A stretch of 64,000 bases of DNA from the NCBI GenBank assembly GCA_045601245.1, contig JAZRZH010000044.1, positions 43,431 through 107,430 of the forward strand, given 5' to 3'. The notes under the pieces were generated by a model, which saw nothing but the letters and a program-made list of their open reading frames with translations, searched no databases and was not told where the DNA came from. A program made the translations under genes and the position numbers. This document shows positions 34,457 to 41,953 of the stretch, one piece after another (the first letter of the stretch is position 1; every line of letters starts with the position of its first letter). Source of the stretch: Cacconaster sp045601245. Lineage in GTDB: Bacteria > Bacteroidota > Bacteroidia > Bacteroidales > UBA932.

Positions 34457-35220
34457 ATACCGTAGTGCTTTTCGAGTTCCTTCTTCAGTGGAGCGACAAA
34501 GCCTATGGTGGAGTTGTTAATCCAGATCTTCTTTCTGAACATTGCCTGTAAATCTTCCACACGAGGACGGCTCTTGTAAATGCCGCATTTGATGTTATCA
34601 GACTCCGCGTTCAGCTGGAATGGTACACGGTCCCCAAAGTAAGTGTTGAAATACATTGACTGAATGCTGAGGCTGTGATGTGTCATATCATATTTTTCGA
34701 TGAGTGCGGACAATTTATCCCATTCGTACCAGCAGGGAAGATGCAACGCAAAGTTCCTGGACGGGTGCCCTTCCTTGATGAGTTGCGTTCTGGTCTGCAC
34801 CATCATCACGCGCCAGGGATTATTGTCGGATTTGGAGAATGTGATGTCCGGTTCCAGCATCTTGAGGAATTTTATATCAGCGAGGTCAAAATTGTTGACT
34901 GCGTAGATGTCATCGGCGGCCCAGACAAAGCCCGTCTGCCTCGGGAACGTCCTATGAAGTGTCTGCATCTTGTTGATGATGTCGAGGGCCGGCAGGTATT
35001 CTCCCTCAATGGGAGCAACACGCGGTGCCAGAATGTGAAACGTCCTCTCATAACAGTCAACGATTGGGTGATGATCTCCCACCACCGCGACAAGGTAGTT
35101 TTGTTCCTTGAAGTGCTTGTGCCAACCGGCAAGGGCATATTCCAGCTCCCGGCCTTGCGCTCCGGAATCCAGATAAGGGATGCCGACAATGATTGTGTCA
35201 GGTGCGATTTTGTGTTTCAT
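34453..35220 (-). CDS. Glycosyltransferase-like protein
   Basis: 255 residues from MKHKIAPDTIIVG; an earlier in-frame start at 35292 would overlap the ASCH gene. Rossmann-like N-terminus (TIIVGIPYLDSG) and a central VWAADDIYAVN segment with an acidic pair resembling a DxD-type nucleotide-sugar site. The C-terminus is basic and aromatic. Could modify phage DNA, virion or host surface glycans. In the leftward operon beside the VR2 target. The call is by motif and fold impression only. Confidence 0.5.
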   Translation of the reverse strand: MKHKIAPDTIIVGIPYLDSGAQGRELEYALAGWHKHFKEQNYLVAVVGDHHPIVDCYERTFHILAPRVAPIEGEYLPALDIINKMQTLHRTFPRQTGFVWAADDIYAVNNFDLADIKFLKMLEPDITFSKSDNNPWRVMMVQTRTQLIKEGHPSRNFALHLPCWYEWDKLSALIEKYDMTHHSLSIQSMYFNTYFGDRVPFQLNAESDNIKCGIYKSRPRVEDLQAMFRKKIWINNSTIGFVAPLKKELEKHYGI

Positions 35221-35221
35221 A

Positions 35222-35698
35222 TCATAGGTTTTTGATAAAATCATTGAAAGATACGGTAGGACACAACTCCTCCGTTCGTTTTGCACGGGCATATATTCCG
35301 TCTCCGACTTTTACATAGACTCTCTCTCCAAGCCTTATCACAAAATACTGCTTCCCGGCTTCCGCACCCCACTCTGATTTTCCCTTCCAGACTCGAATAT
35401 CCTTTATGCGGAATGTCATTGAGCGTGATGTATAGCCGTAGTGGAATGTGACATAATCATGCTTTCGTTCAAATGTGATGTCGGTGAGGTCTTTTTTGAA
35501 TATGCTTATATTCTCCGGAGCGCAATAAAATTCCGCGCATTCAGAATCAACATTTTCATAACTCGAACACTCTTCATCAATCACCAGGAAAAGTCTCTTC
35601 ATCCAATACGGCTTCAAGTCCCTATATTCCTCCTTCTTCACTCCAGACTCAATCATATTGTACCATTGAGCCTTCAATATCAGATGAAGTTCTTTCAT
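35222..35698 (-). CDS. ASCH/PUA-like domain protein
   Basis: 158 residues with an ASCH-type start (LILKAQWYNMIESGVKKEEY, then RDLKPYW) and a beta barrel-like middle including YVTFHYGYTSRSMTF. ASCH domains bind RNA or modified nucleotides and are common in phages. Overlaps the upstream gene by four bases and lies one base before the next gene. A nucleic-acid role is inferred from the family. Confidence 0.75.
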   Translation of the reverse strand: MKELHLILKAQWYNMIESGVKKEEYRDLKPYWMKRLFLVIDEECSSYENVDSECAEFYCAPENISIFKKDLTDITFERKHDYVTFHYGYTSRSMTFRIKDIRVWKGKSEWGAEAGKQYFVIRLGERVYVKVGDGIYARAKRTEELCPTVSFNDFIKNL

Positions 35699-36030
35699 AT
35701 CAGGTCAATTGCTTTTTCGATAGCTGCAACTGCTATTTCATTCCAATTCGTTTCGCAATTACTACTTTGGGTAAGCTCGTAGAAGTCTCCTTGAATGAGT
35801 CCCCAATGCCAATCCTTGCTCCAGCCAATTAAGACAGGGTCCCACGGATGCGAAATAAGGATTGTGATGTCTTTCTGCATAAGCCAATCAAAGACTTCGG
35901 CAAAGCAGGTTATAGCGTGACGGTCAGGTTCGGGATGCTCAACTGTTGAACAGTCTTCCCAATCTATTTTGTATCCTTTTGCTTCAAGTTTAACCGCCAG
36001 CTCTTTAGGAATTGATGCTGTGTATCCCAT
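35695..36030 (-). CDS. Unknown 111-residue phage protein
   Basis: Start at the ATG of 36030 (MGYTASIPKELAVKLEAK) rather than the GTG two codons upstream. Compact, acidic, tryptophan-rich centre (ILISHPWDPVLIGWSKDWHW), helical C-terminus. Between the ASCH gene and a small cysteine-rich gene. Family not recognised. Confidence 0.55.
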   Translation of the reverse strand: MGYTASIPKELAVKLEAKGYKIDWEDCSTVEHPEPDRHAITCFAEVFDWLMQKDITILISHPWDPVLIGWSKDWHWGLIQGDFYELTQSSNCETNWNEIAVAAIEKAIDLI

Positions 36031-36032
36031 AA

Positions 36033-36191
36033 TCACTTCTTTTTGATTTCTTTGTAATACACCCCATCGTTACATTCTTCGATAGGGCAAGGTTTATGCG
36101 TTACCTCCGGACGGAGGTCACACCTGCAACAGGTGTTATAATAGCCCTCTTTATAGGTCTTTCCGTCAATTTCAATTGTTTTCATATCCAT
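36033..36191 (-). CDS. Small cysteine-rich protein, zinc-ribbon-like
   Basis: 52 residues with CCRC, then KPCPIEEC, which could form a four-cysteine metal site. Start at 36191 (MDMKTIEIDGK) or two codons later; the frame upstream runs into the methyltransferase stop. Function unknown. Confidence 0.5.
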   Translation of the reverse strand: MDMKTIEIDGKTYKEGYYNTCCRCDLRPEVTHKPCPIEECNDGVYYKEIKKK

Positions 36192-36202
36192 ATCAAATAG
36201 TA

Positions 36203-37765
36203 TTAGTTTGCTGCGTATAAGGCTTCGCAAAGCTGTCGAGCCATTCCGCATTCAACGGCGTTTCCGATATATTTCTTGTTCTCGCTTTTTGTCCCAAGAA
36301 GGGTATAGTCTTTCGGGAAACCCATTATCTGCAGTAATTCATCAATACGGAGCATACGCATTTTTATATCAGAGATTCCGTGCTCTGTGCAGAATTCTTT
36401 CATACTCCGCATAGCCGCAGTATCCGATTCTGAAGGTTCAAGATAGGACGGACCTTCTTTTGTGAATATGGCATACATTGGCCTTTTGTCCTGCCTGGCG
36501 ATAATTGTGGGGCTTGGACGGTCTGTTGAGTACATCGGCCACCCATATTGAGGGTTCATCAGATATGCGCTGACAAGATTCTGCTTCGGTGTTGACGTGA
36601 CCGTGCCGCAGGGCTGCTCTATTGAAGCCGGTGAACCTTGGCCGTATTGTTGGTCAATAAAATGCGATACCTTAACCAATCCAAGCCTATCCTTTGTTGT
36701 GATGGTTGGTGCCGGTTCGTCTATGCTGACATTGTTCCCTTTCCCGTTATAGACTGTCACAAAGCTGTGATGATCCTTACAAGTGACTGTGCCAGCCGGT
36801 TTCTCAATTGATATGCACTTGGACTTATCATCGCCGGAATAATTTTTCATCAGGAACCTCGCCTTGACAACGCCTATTCTTGACTGCGTGCATACTGTCG
36901 GGCAGGGTTCATCAATTCCGGGCGCAATATATTTTCCGCGCTGGCTCATTGAATTGTACTTGATGAGGAAATTGCTTTCTCCCTTAACGACAAACTTCAT
37001 TAGTCCTGCCATTATTCGCTTGAGAGTGGCATCGCAGAGAGGCTTGCTTCGAGTGAAGATGCTTTCGCCCTCATCATCAAGACATAGAACCTCCCTGACG
37101 GGTCTCCACGGTTGGAGCTGACCGAATAGTCCGGCTTCAGGATTTCGCGCGTGTGTTGGCTCCGGAAATGCTATTGGAAGCGACCTTTTTGCGAAGATGC
37201 CGAAATATCTTCGGCGAGAGGTGTATGCTCCATAGTCTGCGGAATTCAGGATGCGGTGGTCGTACTCATATCCATATTTCTTCACCTTGTTCACCCAACG
37301 AAGGTAGAGACGTCCCCTGTCCTTGCTGACAGGATGTCCGTTTTCGTCCAGGTCTCCCCAACACATAAATTCCTCAACATTCTCCATCTGGATATAGTCG
37401 GGGTTAATTGCCTCGATATATCGGAAGAGATGCTCTGGTAGTGTGCGTGAATCGGCATCACGAGATTGTCCTCCCTTCGCCCTTGAATAGTTGGTGCATT
37501 CGCAGCTGGCCCAAAGGACGATTATCGCATCTTTCTTCCTGCGAGCCTTCTTTACGAGATCCACAAGTGGTGAAACGTCTAATGTTCGGATATCCTCGGT
37601 GAAATGGACGCATTCCGGATGATTTGCGAGGTGGGATGCAATGGCGTGAGGATCGTGATTGACGCAAGCAATCACCTTGGCACATTTTTGCTCCCTGAAC
37701 ATTGCTTCTTCAACTCCGGTAGTCACGCCACCAGCTCCACAAAATAGGTCAATATAATATAGCAT
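36203..37765 (-). CDS. DNA cytosine-5 methyltransferase (divergent motif IV)
   Basis: 520 residues. Motif I is IDLFCGAGGVTTG at residues 5-17. Motif IV, where most C5 methylases have PCQ, reads ASCECTNYSRAKGG, keeping a Cys nucleophile candidate. ENVEE matches motif VI. The C-terminal part has repeated SIEKPAGTVT/IDEPAPTIT-type strands (target recognition region) and ends with GNAVECGMARQL, the motif X region. It probably protects phage DNA from host restriction or makes a substrate for another modification. Expressed with the N-methylase downstream in the early operon. Confidence 0.85.
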   Translation of the reverse strand: MLYYIDLFCGAGGVTTGVEEAMFREQKCAKVIACVNHDPHAIASHLANHPECVHFTEDIRTLDVSPLVDLVKKARRKKDAIIVLWASCECTNYSRAKGGQSRDADSRTLPEHLFRYIEAINPDYIQMENVEEFMCWGDLDENGHPVSKDRGRLYLRWVNKVKKYGYEYDHRILNSADYGAYTSRRRYFGIFAKRSLPIAFPEPTHARNPEAGLFGQLQPWRPVREVLCLDDEGESIFTRSKPLCDATLKRIMAGLMKFVVKGESNFLIKYNSMSQRGKYIAPGIDEPCPTVCTQSRIGVVKARFLMKNYSGDDKSKCISIEKPAGTVTCKDHHSFVTVYNGKGNNVSIDEPAPTITTKDRLGLVKVSHFIDQQYGQGSPASIEQPCGTVTSTPKQNLVSAYLMNPQYGWPMYSTDRPSPTIIARQDKRPMYAIFTKEGPSYLEPSESDTAAMRSMKEFCTEHGISDIKMRMLRIDELLQIMGFPKDYTLLGTKSENKKYIGNAVECGMARQLCEALYAAN

Positions 37766-37768
37766 ATA

Positions 37769-38011
37769 CTAATCGTGTTTAACATTATGTCCATAGTCAT
37801 ATTCGGTGTTCTCTAATTCAAGCCGTTCCCGAAACAGTTGAGGCTCCGGATTGAGTATGAACTTTGTAAGATTGCGCACCTTCGCTTCCTGCTCCTTGCT
37901 TCTTTTCAGAAGGTCACCGTCAAACTTCCCTGCGCGTCTCAAAGCAAAGTATTGCTGTTGCAGTTGGTCCTGCTTCTGCACTTCCCGTGCATATTCTTCT
38001 ATCGTAATCAT
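37769..38011 (-). CDS. Small coiled-coil-like protein, 80 residues
   Basis: Start at MITIEEYAREVQKQ, five bases after the stop of the preceding small gene; a longer frame to 38098 exists but overlaps that gene. Strongly helical and charged (EYAREVQKQDQLQQQYFALR). No family recognised. Confidence 0.55.
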   Translation of the reverse strand: MITIEEYAREVQKQDQLQQQYFALRRAGKFDGDLLKRSKEQEAKVRNLTKFILNPEPQLFRERLELENTEYDYGHNVKHD

Positions 38012-38015
38012 AGGG

Positions 38016-38162
38016 CTAATCCTCGTTTCCTTCCAGATCACATTCCACCATAATGTCACCGCCCAACTTTGTGATGCCGATGAAATGCTCACACTCAACG
38101 CAATTAAAGGGGCATTCGTGAATTGCGCTCGTAGGGGTTATTTCAGATACCGCTTTGTACAT
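38016..38162 (-). CDS. Small 48-residue cysteine-rich protein
   Basis: Frame beginning MYKAVSEITP with HECPFNCVECEHF and a later VECDLEG, giving C-x3-C-x2-C spacing suited to zinc. Overlaps the upstream gene's end by 20 bases and lies four bases before the next start. Supported by operon fit; function unknown. Confidence 0.55.
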   Translation of the reverse strand: MYKAVSEITPTSAIHECPFNCVECEHFIGITKLGGDIMVECDLEGNED

Positions 38163-38307
38163 CTTCCTTTACCTCCTTGAATAATTTATTGAGTTCTTCT
38201 CTACACTTGTAGTATCTTGAGCAGTTCTTGCAGTTGCCCTCCCCTTCTGACATATCAAAATCATAATAACAGAGGTTTGCCAACCTTTCAAGTTCTTCAT
38301 TTTTCAT
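38143..38307 (-). CDS. Small 54-residue cysteine-rich protein
   Basis: Frame beginning MKNEELERLANLC with NCKNCSRYYKC and a lysine and glutamate-rich helical end. Four cysteines could bind a metal. One base separates it from the upstream gene's stop. Function unknown. Confidence 0.55.
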   Translation of the reverse strand: MKNEELERLANLCYYDFDMSEGEGNCKNCSRYYKCREELNKLFKEVKEDVQSGI

Positions 38308-38308
38308 A

Positions 38309-38581
38309 TTATTTCATCATTATGAGTTGCTCAGTTCTGTCATATATCTCCTTGCACTCCTCATCCCAATCTTTGAGGGCTTTGGATAAAAGGGCATAAT
38401 TGTCTTTCTCGAAGTCAACATTGTTGTACTTGAGCAAGAATTTTTCAACGAGGCTCCTTATCTCACTGCTATGATATTCGAGCCACATAGCCACCAACTT
38501 CCTTCTTGGGAAGCAGAACCGGTCCCAAAACCACTTTTTCAGGTCGGGCCATTCATAGATTTTGATTTTTATTTCTTTCAT
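38309..38581 (-). CDS. Unknown 90-residue protein
   Basis: Start at MKEIKIKIYEWPDLKKW, whose ATG overlaps the upstream gene stop by four bases (ATGA); a longer frame to 38704 lies wholly over that gene. Acidic, helical, aromatic-rich, no motif recognised. Confidence 0.5.
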   Translation of the reverse strand: MKEIKIKIYEWPDLKKWFWDRFCFPRRKLVAMWLEYHSSEIRSLVEKFLLKYNNVDFEKDNYALLSKALKDWDEECKEIYDRTEQLIMMK

Positions 38582-38880
38582 TTCCGTTTGATAAAATGTT
38601 TCACTTTGAAAAGTATAAGCCATAACCTCGCTACAAATAGTGTTGGTGCCGCCGCCCTGTACAAGGAATAGGAGTTGCGGAATAGTCCACGCCACCCTAC
38701 GCATTCATAGCGGAAGTCCTCGTTGACATATTCCTCCTCCTCGCACCCGTAGTCATCGCAGTGGTAGTAGCCAGTGCATTGCCAATCGAATCCCATCATC
38801 TTGAGGTCGCAGGCTGCTTCATAGCCGACGATTCTCTTTCCGCGAATGTCTCGCATTTCAAATTCTCCTGTCAGTTTCAT
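38578..38880 (-). CDS. Unknown 100-residue protein with C-terminal hydrophobic helix
   Basis: Start MKLTGEFEMRDIRG at 38880, or MRDIRG at 38856 just after the upstream stop. A cysteine-rich central segment (WQCTGYYHCDDYGCEEEE) and a C-terminal hydrophobic stretch (AAPTLFVARLWLILFK) that could be a membrane helix. No family recognised. Confidence 0.5.
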   Translation of the reverse strand: MKLTGEFEMRDIRGKRIVGYEAACDLKMMGFDWQCTGYYHCDDYGCEEEEYVNEDFRYECVGWRGLFRNSYSLYRAAAPTLFVARLWLILFKVKHFIKRK

Positions 38881-39109
38881 CAGGTTCCTCCTTATCCCAT
38901 TTTTCCATAGCATTACACACTCCTATGAGTGCTTCCTTTACATAGAAAGGGACTTCTTGCCCACCAGAATTACCAACACCAATCCTTACGCATTCCATAT
39001 ACACTTTCTGCTTTGGAAGATTAAAGGTTATGCAGATGTCTCCGTCTCCTACACCACGAAGAAACCAGACCTTGTTTCCGTTACCGTTTAATGAAATCAA
39101 CTCTTTCAT
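38858..39109 (-). CDS. Unknown 83-residue protein
   Basis: Beta-rich N-terminal part (VWFLRGVGDGDICITFNL) and a helical, acidic end. Operon member between two unknown genes. No motif recognised. Confidence 0.45.
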   Translation of the reverse strand: MKELISLNGNGNKVWFLRGVGDGDICITFNLPKQKVYMECVRIGVGNSGGQEVPFYVKEALIGVCNAMEKWDKEEPDETDRRI

Positions 39110-39133
39110 AAAATTGTATGATTTGAATGTTTG

Positions 39134-39325
39134 TTATTTCTGGAACAGGGAATCGTGATTGATTATGTCCGGTGCCCATTGTATGCTATCTTCCACAAGT
39201 GCCTGATAAAACTTGCCCGTTGTGGCCTTGTGCTTACCCAATTCAAACCAATGTTTGAACTTTGCACGCTGAACGAATATCCTGTGAACTCCGTTCGCAT
39301 CTTTTTCTATCCTTGCTTTTACCAT
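39134..39325 (-). CDS. Unknown 63-residue basic protein
   Basis: Basic small protein (MVKARIEKDANGVHRIFVQR) with a likely beta hairpin then helix. One base separates it from the upstream gene. Function unknown. Confidence 0.45.
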   Translation of the reverse strand: MVKARIEKDANGVHRIFVQRAKFKHWFELGKHKATTGKFYQALVEDSIQWAPDIINHDSLFQK

Positions 39326-39326
39326 A

Positions 39327-39737
39327 TCACTTGATTTTTGAGAATGGTTCAGTCTGACCTATGGTATTGTCAAAATCTGACAATAGCTCTGATTGCCCGT
39401 GTTCTTTGAGGAATATGCGCAGCTGGGTATAGTGCTGGTGATTTGTCAATTTGCTGGCTTGGAAGCGAAGGGACTTGCGCTTGTCTGCGATTTGCTGAAT
39501 CTCAATGTTGATCTGCCTCTTCCTTTCTCGTGTAATGGCCCAATTTTCCAACTCCAGCATAAGTTTGCGCTGCTTATAGGATAATTCCGTTTCCTCATTG
39601 CGAAGCACGTCATTCAAGCCAATTGACAACTCGGCCCTGACGGACCGGCGGATGCTGTCCAAGTCAAGAATCTTGCTTTCTGTTATGCACGCAATCACCC
39701 GTTCCGTGCAAGTGTCTATGAATTGCTCAATGTTCAT
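39327..39737 (-). CDS. Coiled-coil protein, 136 residues
   Basis: Start at MNIEQFIDTCTE; the ATG four codons upstream overlaps the methyltransferase gene end. Predominantly long charged helices (LELENWAITRERKRQINIEI) suggesting a coiled coil. Between a methyltransferase and a small gene in the early operon. Function unknown. Confidence 0.5.
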   Translation of the reverse strand: MNIEQFIDTCTERVIACITESKILDLDSIRRSVRAELSIGLNDVLRNEETELSYKQRKLMLELENWAITRERKRQINIEIQQIADKRKSLRFQASKLTNHQHYTQLRIFLKEHGQSELLSDFDNTIGQTEPFSKIK

Positions 39738-39738
39738 A

Positions 39739-40458
39739 TCAGATTTCAAACAATGTTAGTTGGCGGCTAATCCTGCCGTTTTGTTCTTCTATGCCAAACA
39801 CCTCTTCCTGAAATCGTTTCTCCTGTGCGTCATAGTAATATTTGTCTTTCTCGCAGCCGAAGAAATCAAGACCGAGTTTGTATGCGACTATCCGTGAGCT
39901 GCCGGAACCGAGGTGGGTATCAAGAATCCTGTAACCAGGCAGAGCGTAATTCTTGAATAGCCAATGATAGAGTGCCTTCGGTTTCTGTGTCGGGTGGATG
40001 CGCTTTTCGTTGAGGGCCTTGTTCCCCTGCATCCTGTCTCCGTGTTCAAGGCTCTCTCCCTGCATCATTCCATTCCACATATACCGGAACAGCCTCACTG
40101 AATCAAAAATGTCAGTCGCGGCAATCTCACAATCCGAAAATGTAGAAGAACCGTTGACTTTATCCCAGACAATGCGACCCGGGGAGAAGATGAAGTCATA
40201 ATAATTACATCCCCACACGATATAATGCTTTGATATGCGCAGCAGTTCTTCAAAGTATTCCTTGCCGGGCACTTCCCATTGTTCGCAAGGTTCATACAGC
40301 CGCAATACACCTATCTTCGACTCCTTATTCCCATAGAATTTCCTGCGCTCTGGGCCGCTGAAATACGGAGGGTCAACAACTGCCAGGTCAAAGGACTTGT
40401 CAGGTTGCTCTCTCATATAGTTGAGACAATCGCCGAAGTATATTTCACTTGTAGGCAT
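39739..40458 (-). CDS. DNA adenine-N6 or cytosine-N4 methyltransferase
   Basis: 239 residues from MPTSEIYFGDC; the upstream frame overlaps the replication gene. Motif IV VVDPPYFSG at about residues 27-35 and a C-terminal motif I RILDTHLGSGSSRIVAY give the beta-class order, IV before I. GCEKDKYYYD lies downstream of motif I. DPPY is used by N6-adenine and some N4-cytosine enzymes. Likely anti-restriction, paired with the C5 methylase. Confidence 0.88.
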   Translation of the reverse strand: MPTSEIYFGDCLNYMREQPDKSFDLAVVDPPYFSGPERRKFYGNKESKIGVLRLYEPCEQWEVPGKEYFEELLRISKHYIVWGCNYYDFIFSPGRIVWDKVNGSSTFSDCEIAATDIFDSVRLFRYMWNGMMQGESLEHGDRMQGNKALNEKRIHPTQKPKALYHWLFKNYALPGYRILDTHLGSGSSRIVAYKLGLDFFGCEKDKYYYDAQEKRFQEEVFGIEEQNGRISRQLTLFEI

Positions 40459-40460
40459 AC

Positions 40461-41471
40461 CTATTTCAGATAACTGAACTGCATTGTCTTTCCTGAAAGG
40501 ATGGGAGTGAGCAGCGGCCTTGTCTGCTCCTTGTTTGCCAGAAGGAAGTCCGCAACTGCCTTGCTGCAAGTCAACAGATGAAACTCTTTCCGGTTCGGGC
40601 CGTAGGGGTCATATACCTTGTCCGGGGAGAAGTTCAGCCTGTCATCTAAGAATGGCATCAGTTCTTCCTTCGTGAGGTGCATTTCGTTCTTCGCGAAGTC
40701 ATACACTGTTTTCCAGGCAGACAGGAAGTCTGTTTTGAACCGCTTACGGGAATCCAAAGAGCCGTCATCGCATTTCTGCGACCACATTTCTGCTGCTGCA
40801 ATCCTTTGGTCGGCATTCATCGAAGCCCAATTCCTGCCGCTGGTAAGATTGTAGTTCACCAATTTCTTGAACTGCTTGCACGGCGCAATAAAATTCCTGT
40901 TGAAGAAAAAGAATGAGATAATCTCAAGTTCAATCTCTTCATCACTCGGTTGAGGCTTATGGGAGTTGCGGCGTTGAGGCCGCGTCTGGTTGTTTGCCGA
41001 CATCGGCACCGGAGGACACTCGGCCGGGGTCGGCTGATCCGGCACCGCATCGGCATCAATAAATCTGACATTCGAGACGGATGATACATCAATGAGTAGA
41101 ATATCCTTCCGCAAACGTATTTCCTGTCTCCGCTTTGCCGCCTCAATATACCTTGTCTGGATGCCTCTTGAAGTGAGCACGCAGGACGAGTCGTACACCC
41201 CTTTGTCGAAGAAGGAACGTCTGACCAACCCTTTGACAACCTCATCCACCAGGCTGGGACTAAAACCTGCACCTAATCTTCTTGCGAACAATAGACACTC
41301 GTCTTGACCCCATTGGCAGTAATATCCTTCTGAGTTGTAAATCTTGCAAAGCAGGCGGATGGCGATATATGACCCTTTCTCCCCGAACTCCCCTTCGATA
41401 AGTGCGACCTTGTCATCCTCAAAGAAATTCGTGTTGAACGGGAAATAATCAATGCCGGAATTATTTTTCAT
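40461..41471 (-). CDS. Phage replication-initiation protein (Lin1244/Lin1753-like N-terminal domain)
   Basis: 336 residues. The N-terminal 110 residues match the DUF4373 pattern: IDYFPFNTNFFEDDKV, then GEKGSYIAIRLLCKIYNSEG, and WGQDE. This domain is common in replication proteins of Bacteroidales phages and resembles DnaD-type wing-helix modules. A proline and arginine-rich linker and a second helical region follow (KRFKTDFLSAWKTVYDFAK). It probably loads helicase at the phage origin. Overlaps the VRR-NUC gene stop by four bases (ATGA). Confidence 0.75.
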   Translation of the reverse strand: MKNNSGIDYFPFNTNFFEDDKVALIEGEFGEKGSYIAIRLLCKIYNSEGYYCQWGQDECLLFARRLGAGFSPSLVDEVVKGLVRRSFFDKGVYDSSCVLTSRGIQTRYIEAAKRRQEIRLRKDILLIDVSSVSNVRFIDADAVPDQPTPAECPPVPMSANNQTRPQRRNSHKPQPSDEEIELEIISFFFFNRNFIAPCKQFKKLVNYNLTSGRNWASMNADQRIAAAEMWSQKCDDGSLDSRKRFKTDFLSAWKTVYDFAKNEMHLTKEELMPFLDDRLNFSPDKVYDPYGPNRKEFHLLTCSKAVADFLLANKEQTRPLLTPILSGKTMQFSYLK

Positions 41472-41953
41472 ACAGTCAATAAATAGTTCTGAACTTCGTA
41501 CATAAATTCATCGAGAGAACGGCATACGACATACTTGTACCCTGCGCTCTCGGCAAGTGCCTGCCATTCTTTCTGCTCATCAGACTGCTTCCCTTTCGGG
41601 GTTTTCATTTCGATAAGCAGCGCACCGTACAGGCTGTTTTTCTGAAGCAGAATCAAATCTGCCACACCGGAAACTGCACCCTCTTCCTTCAATCTCTGTC
41701 CGGATGGACACCAGCTCTTGACACCGTACTTTGTCATCTTCGTGACAGTCTCCCTCTTTTCACCGTTTGGAACGGCAAAAAGGAGATTGGCTATCCGGCT
41801 GTGCTGGAAACGGAACCAATCCACGCACTGCACCTGAATGTCGTGTTCCTTGATGTCGGGAACCAGGGCCTTCTTTGCAGTCTTTTTGTTCTGCGCCTCG
41901 GCAAGCTGGCGCATTATGGCTTTCCTCGCCTTCTCGTTATCTATCTTCTCCAT
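41468..41953 (-). CDS. VRR-NUC domain nuclease
   Basis: 161 residues from MEKIDNEKARKAIM. The C-terminal 110 residues match VRR-NUC: HDIQVQCVDWFRFQH, LLFAVPNGEKR, GVADLILL and the acidic-lysine pair in LLIEMKTPKGKQS, with QKEWQALAESAGY. This PD-(D/E)XK variant includes Holliday-junction resolvases and flap-type nucleases. It follows the SNF2 helicase with a 17-base overlap, a helicase-nuclease pair seen in many phages. Confidence 0.88.
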   Translation of the reverse strand: MEKIDNEKARKAIMRQLAEAQNKKTAKKALVPDIKEHDIQVQCVDWFRFQHSRIANLLFAVPNGEKRETVTKMTKYGVKSWCPSGQRLKEEGAVSGVADLILLQKNSLYGALLIEMKTPKGKQSDEQKEWQALAESAGYKYVVCRSLDEFMYEVQNYLLTV

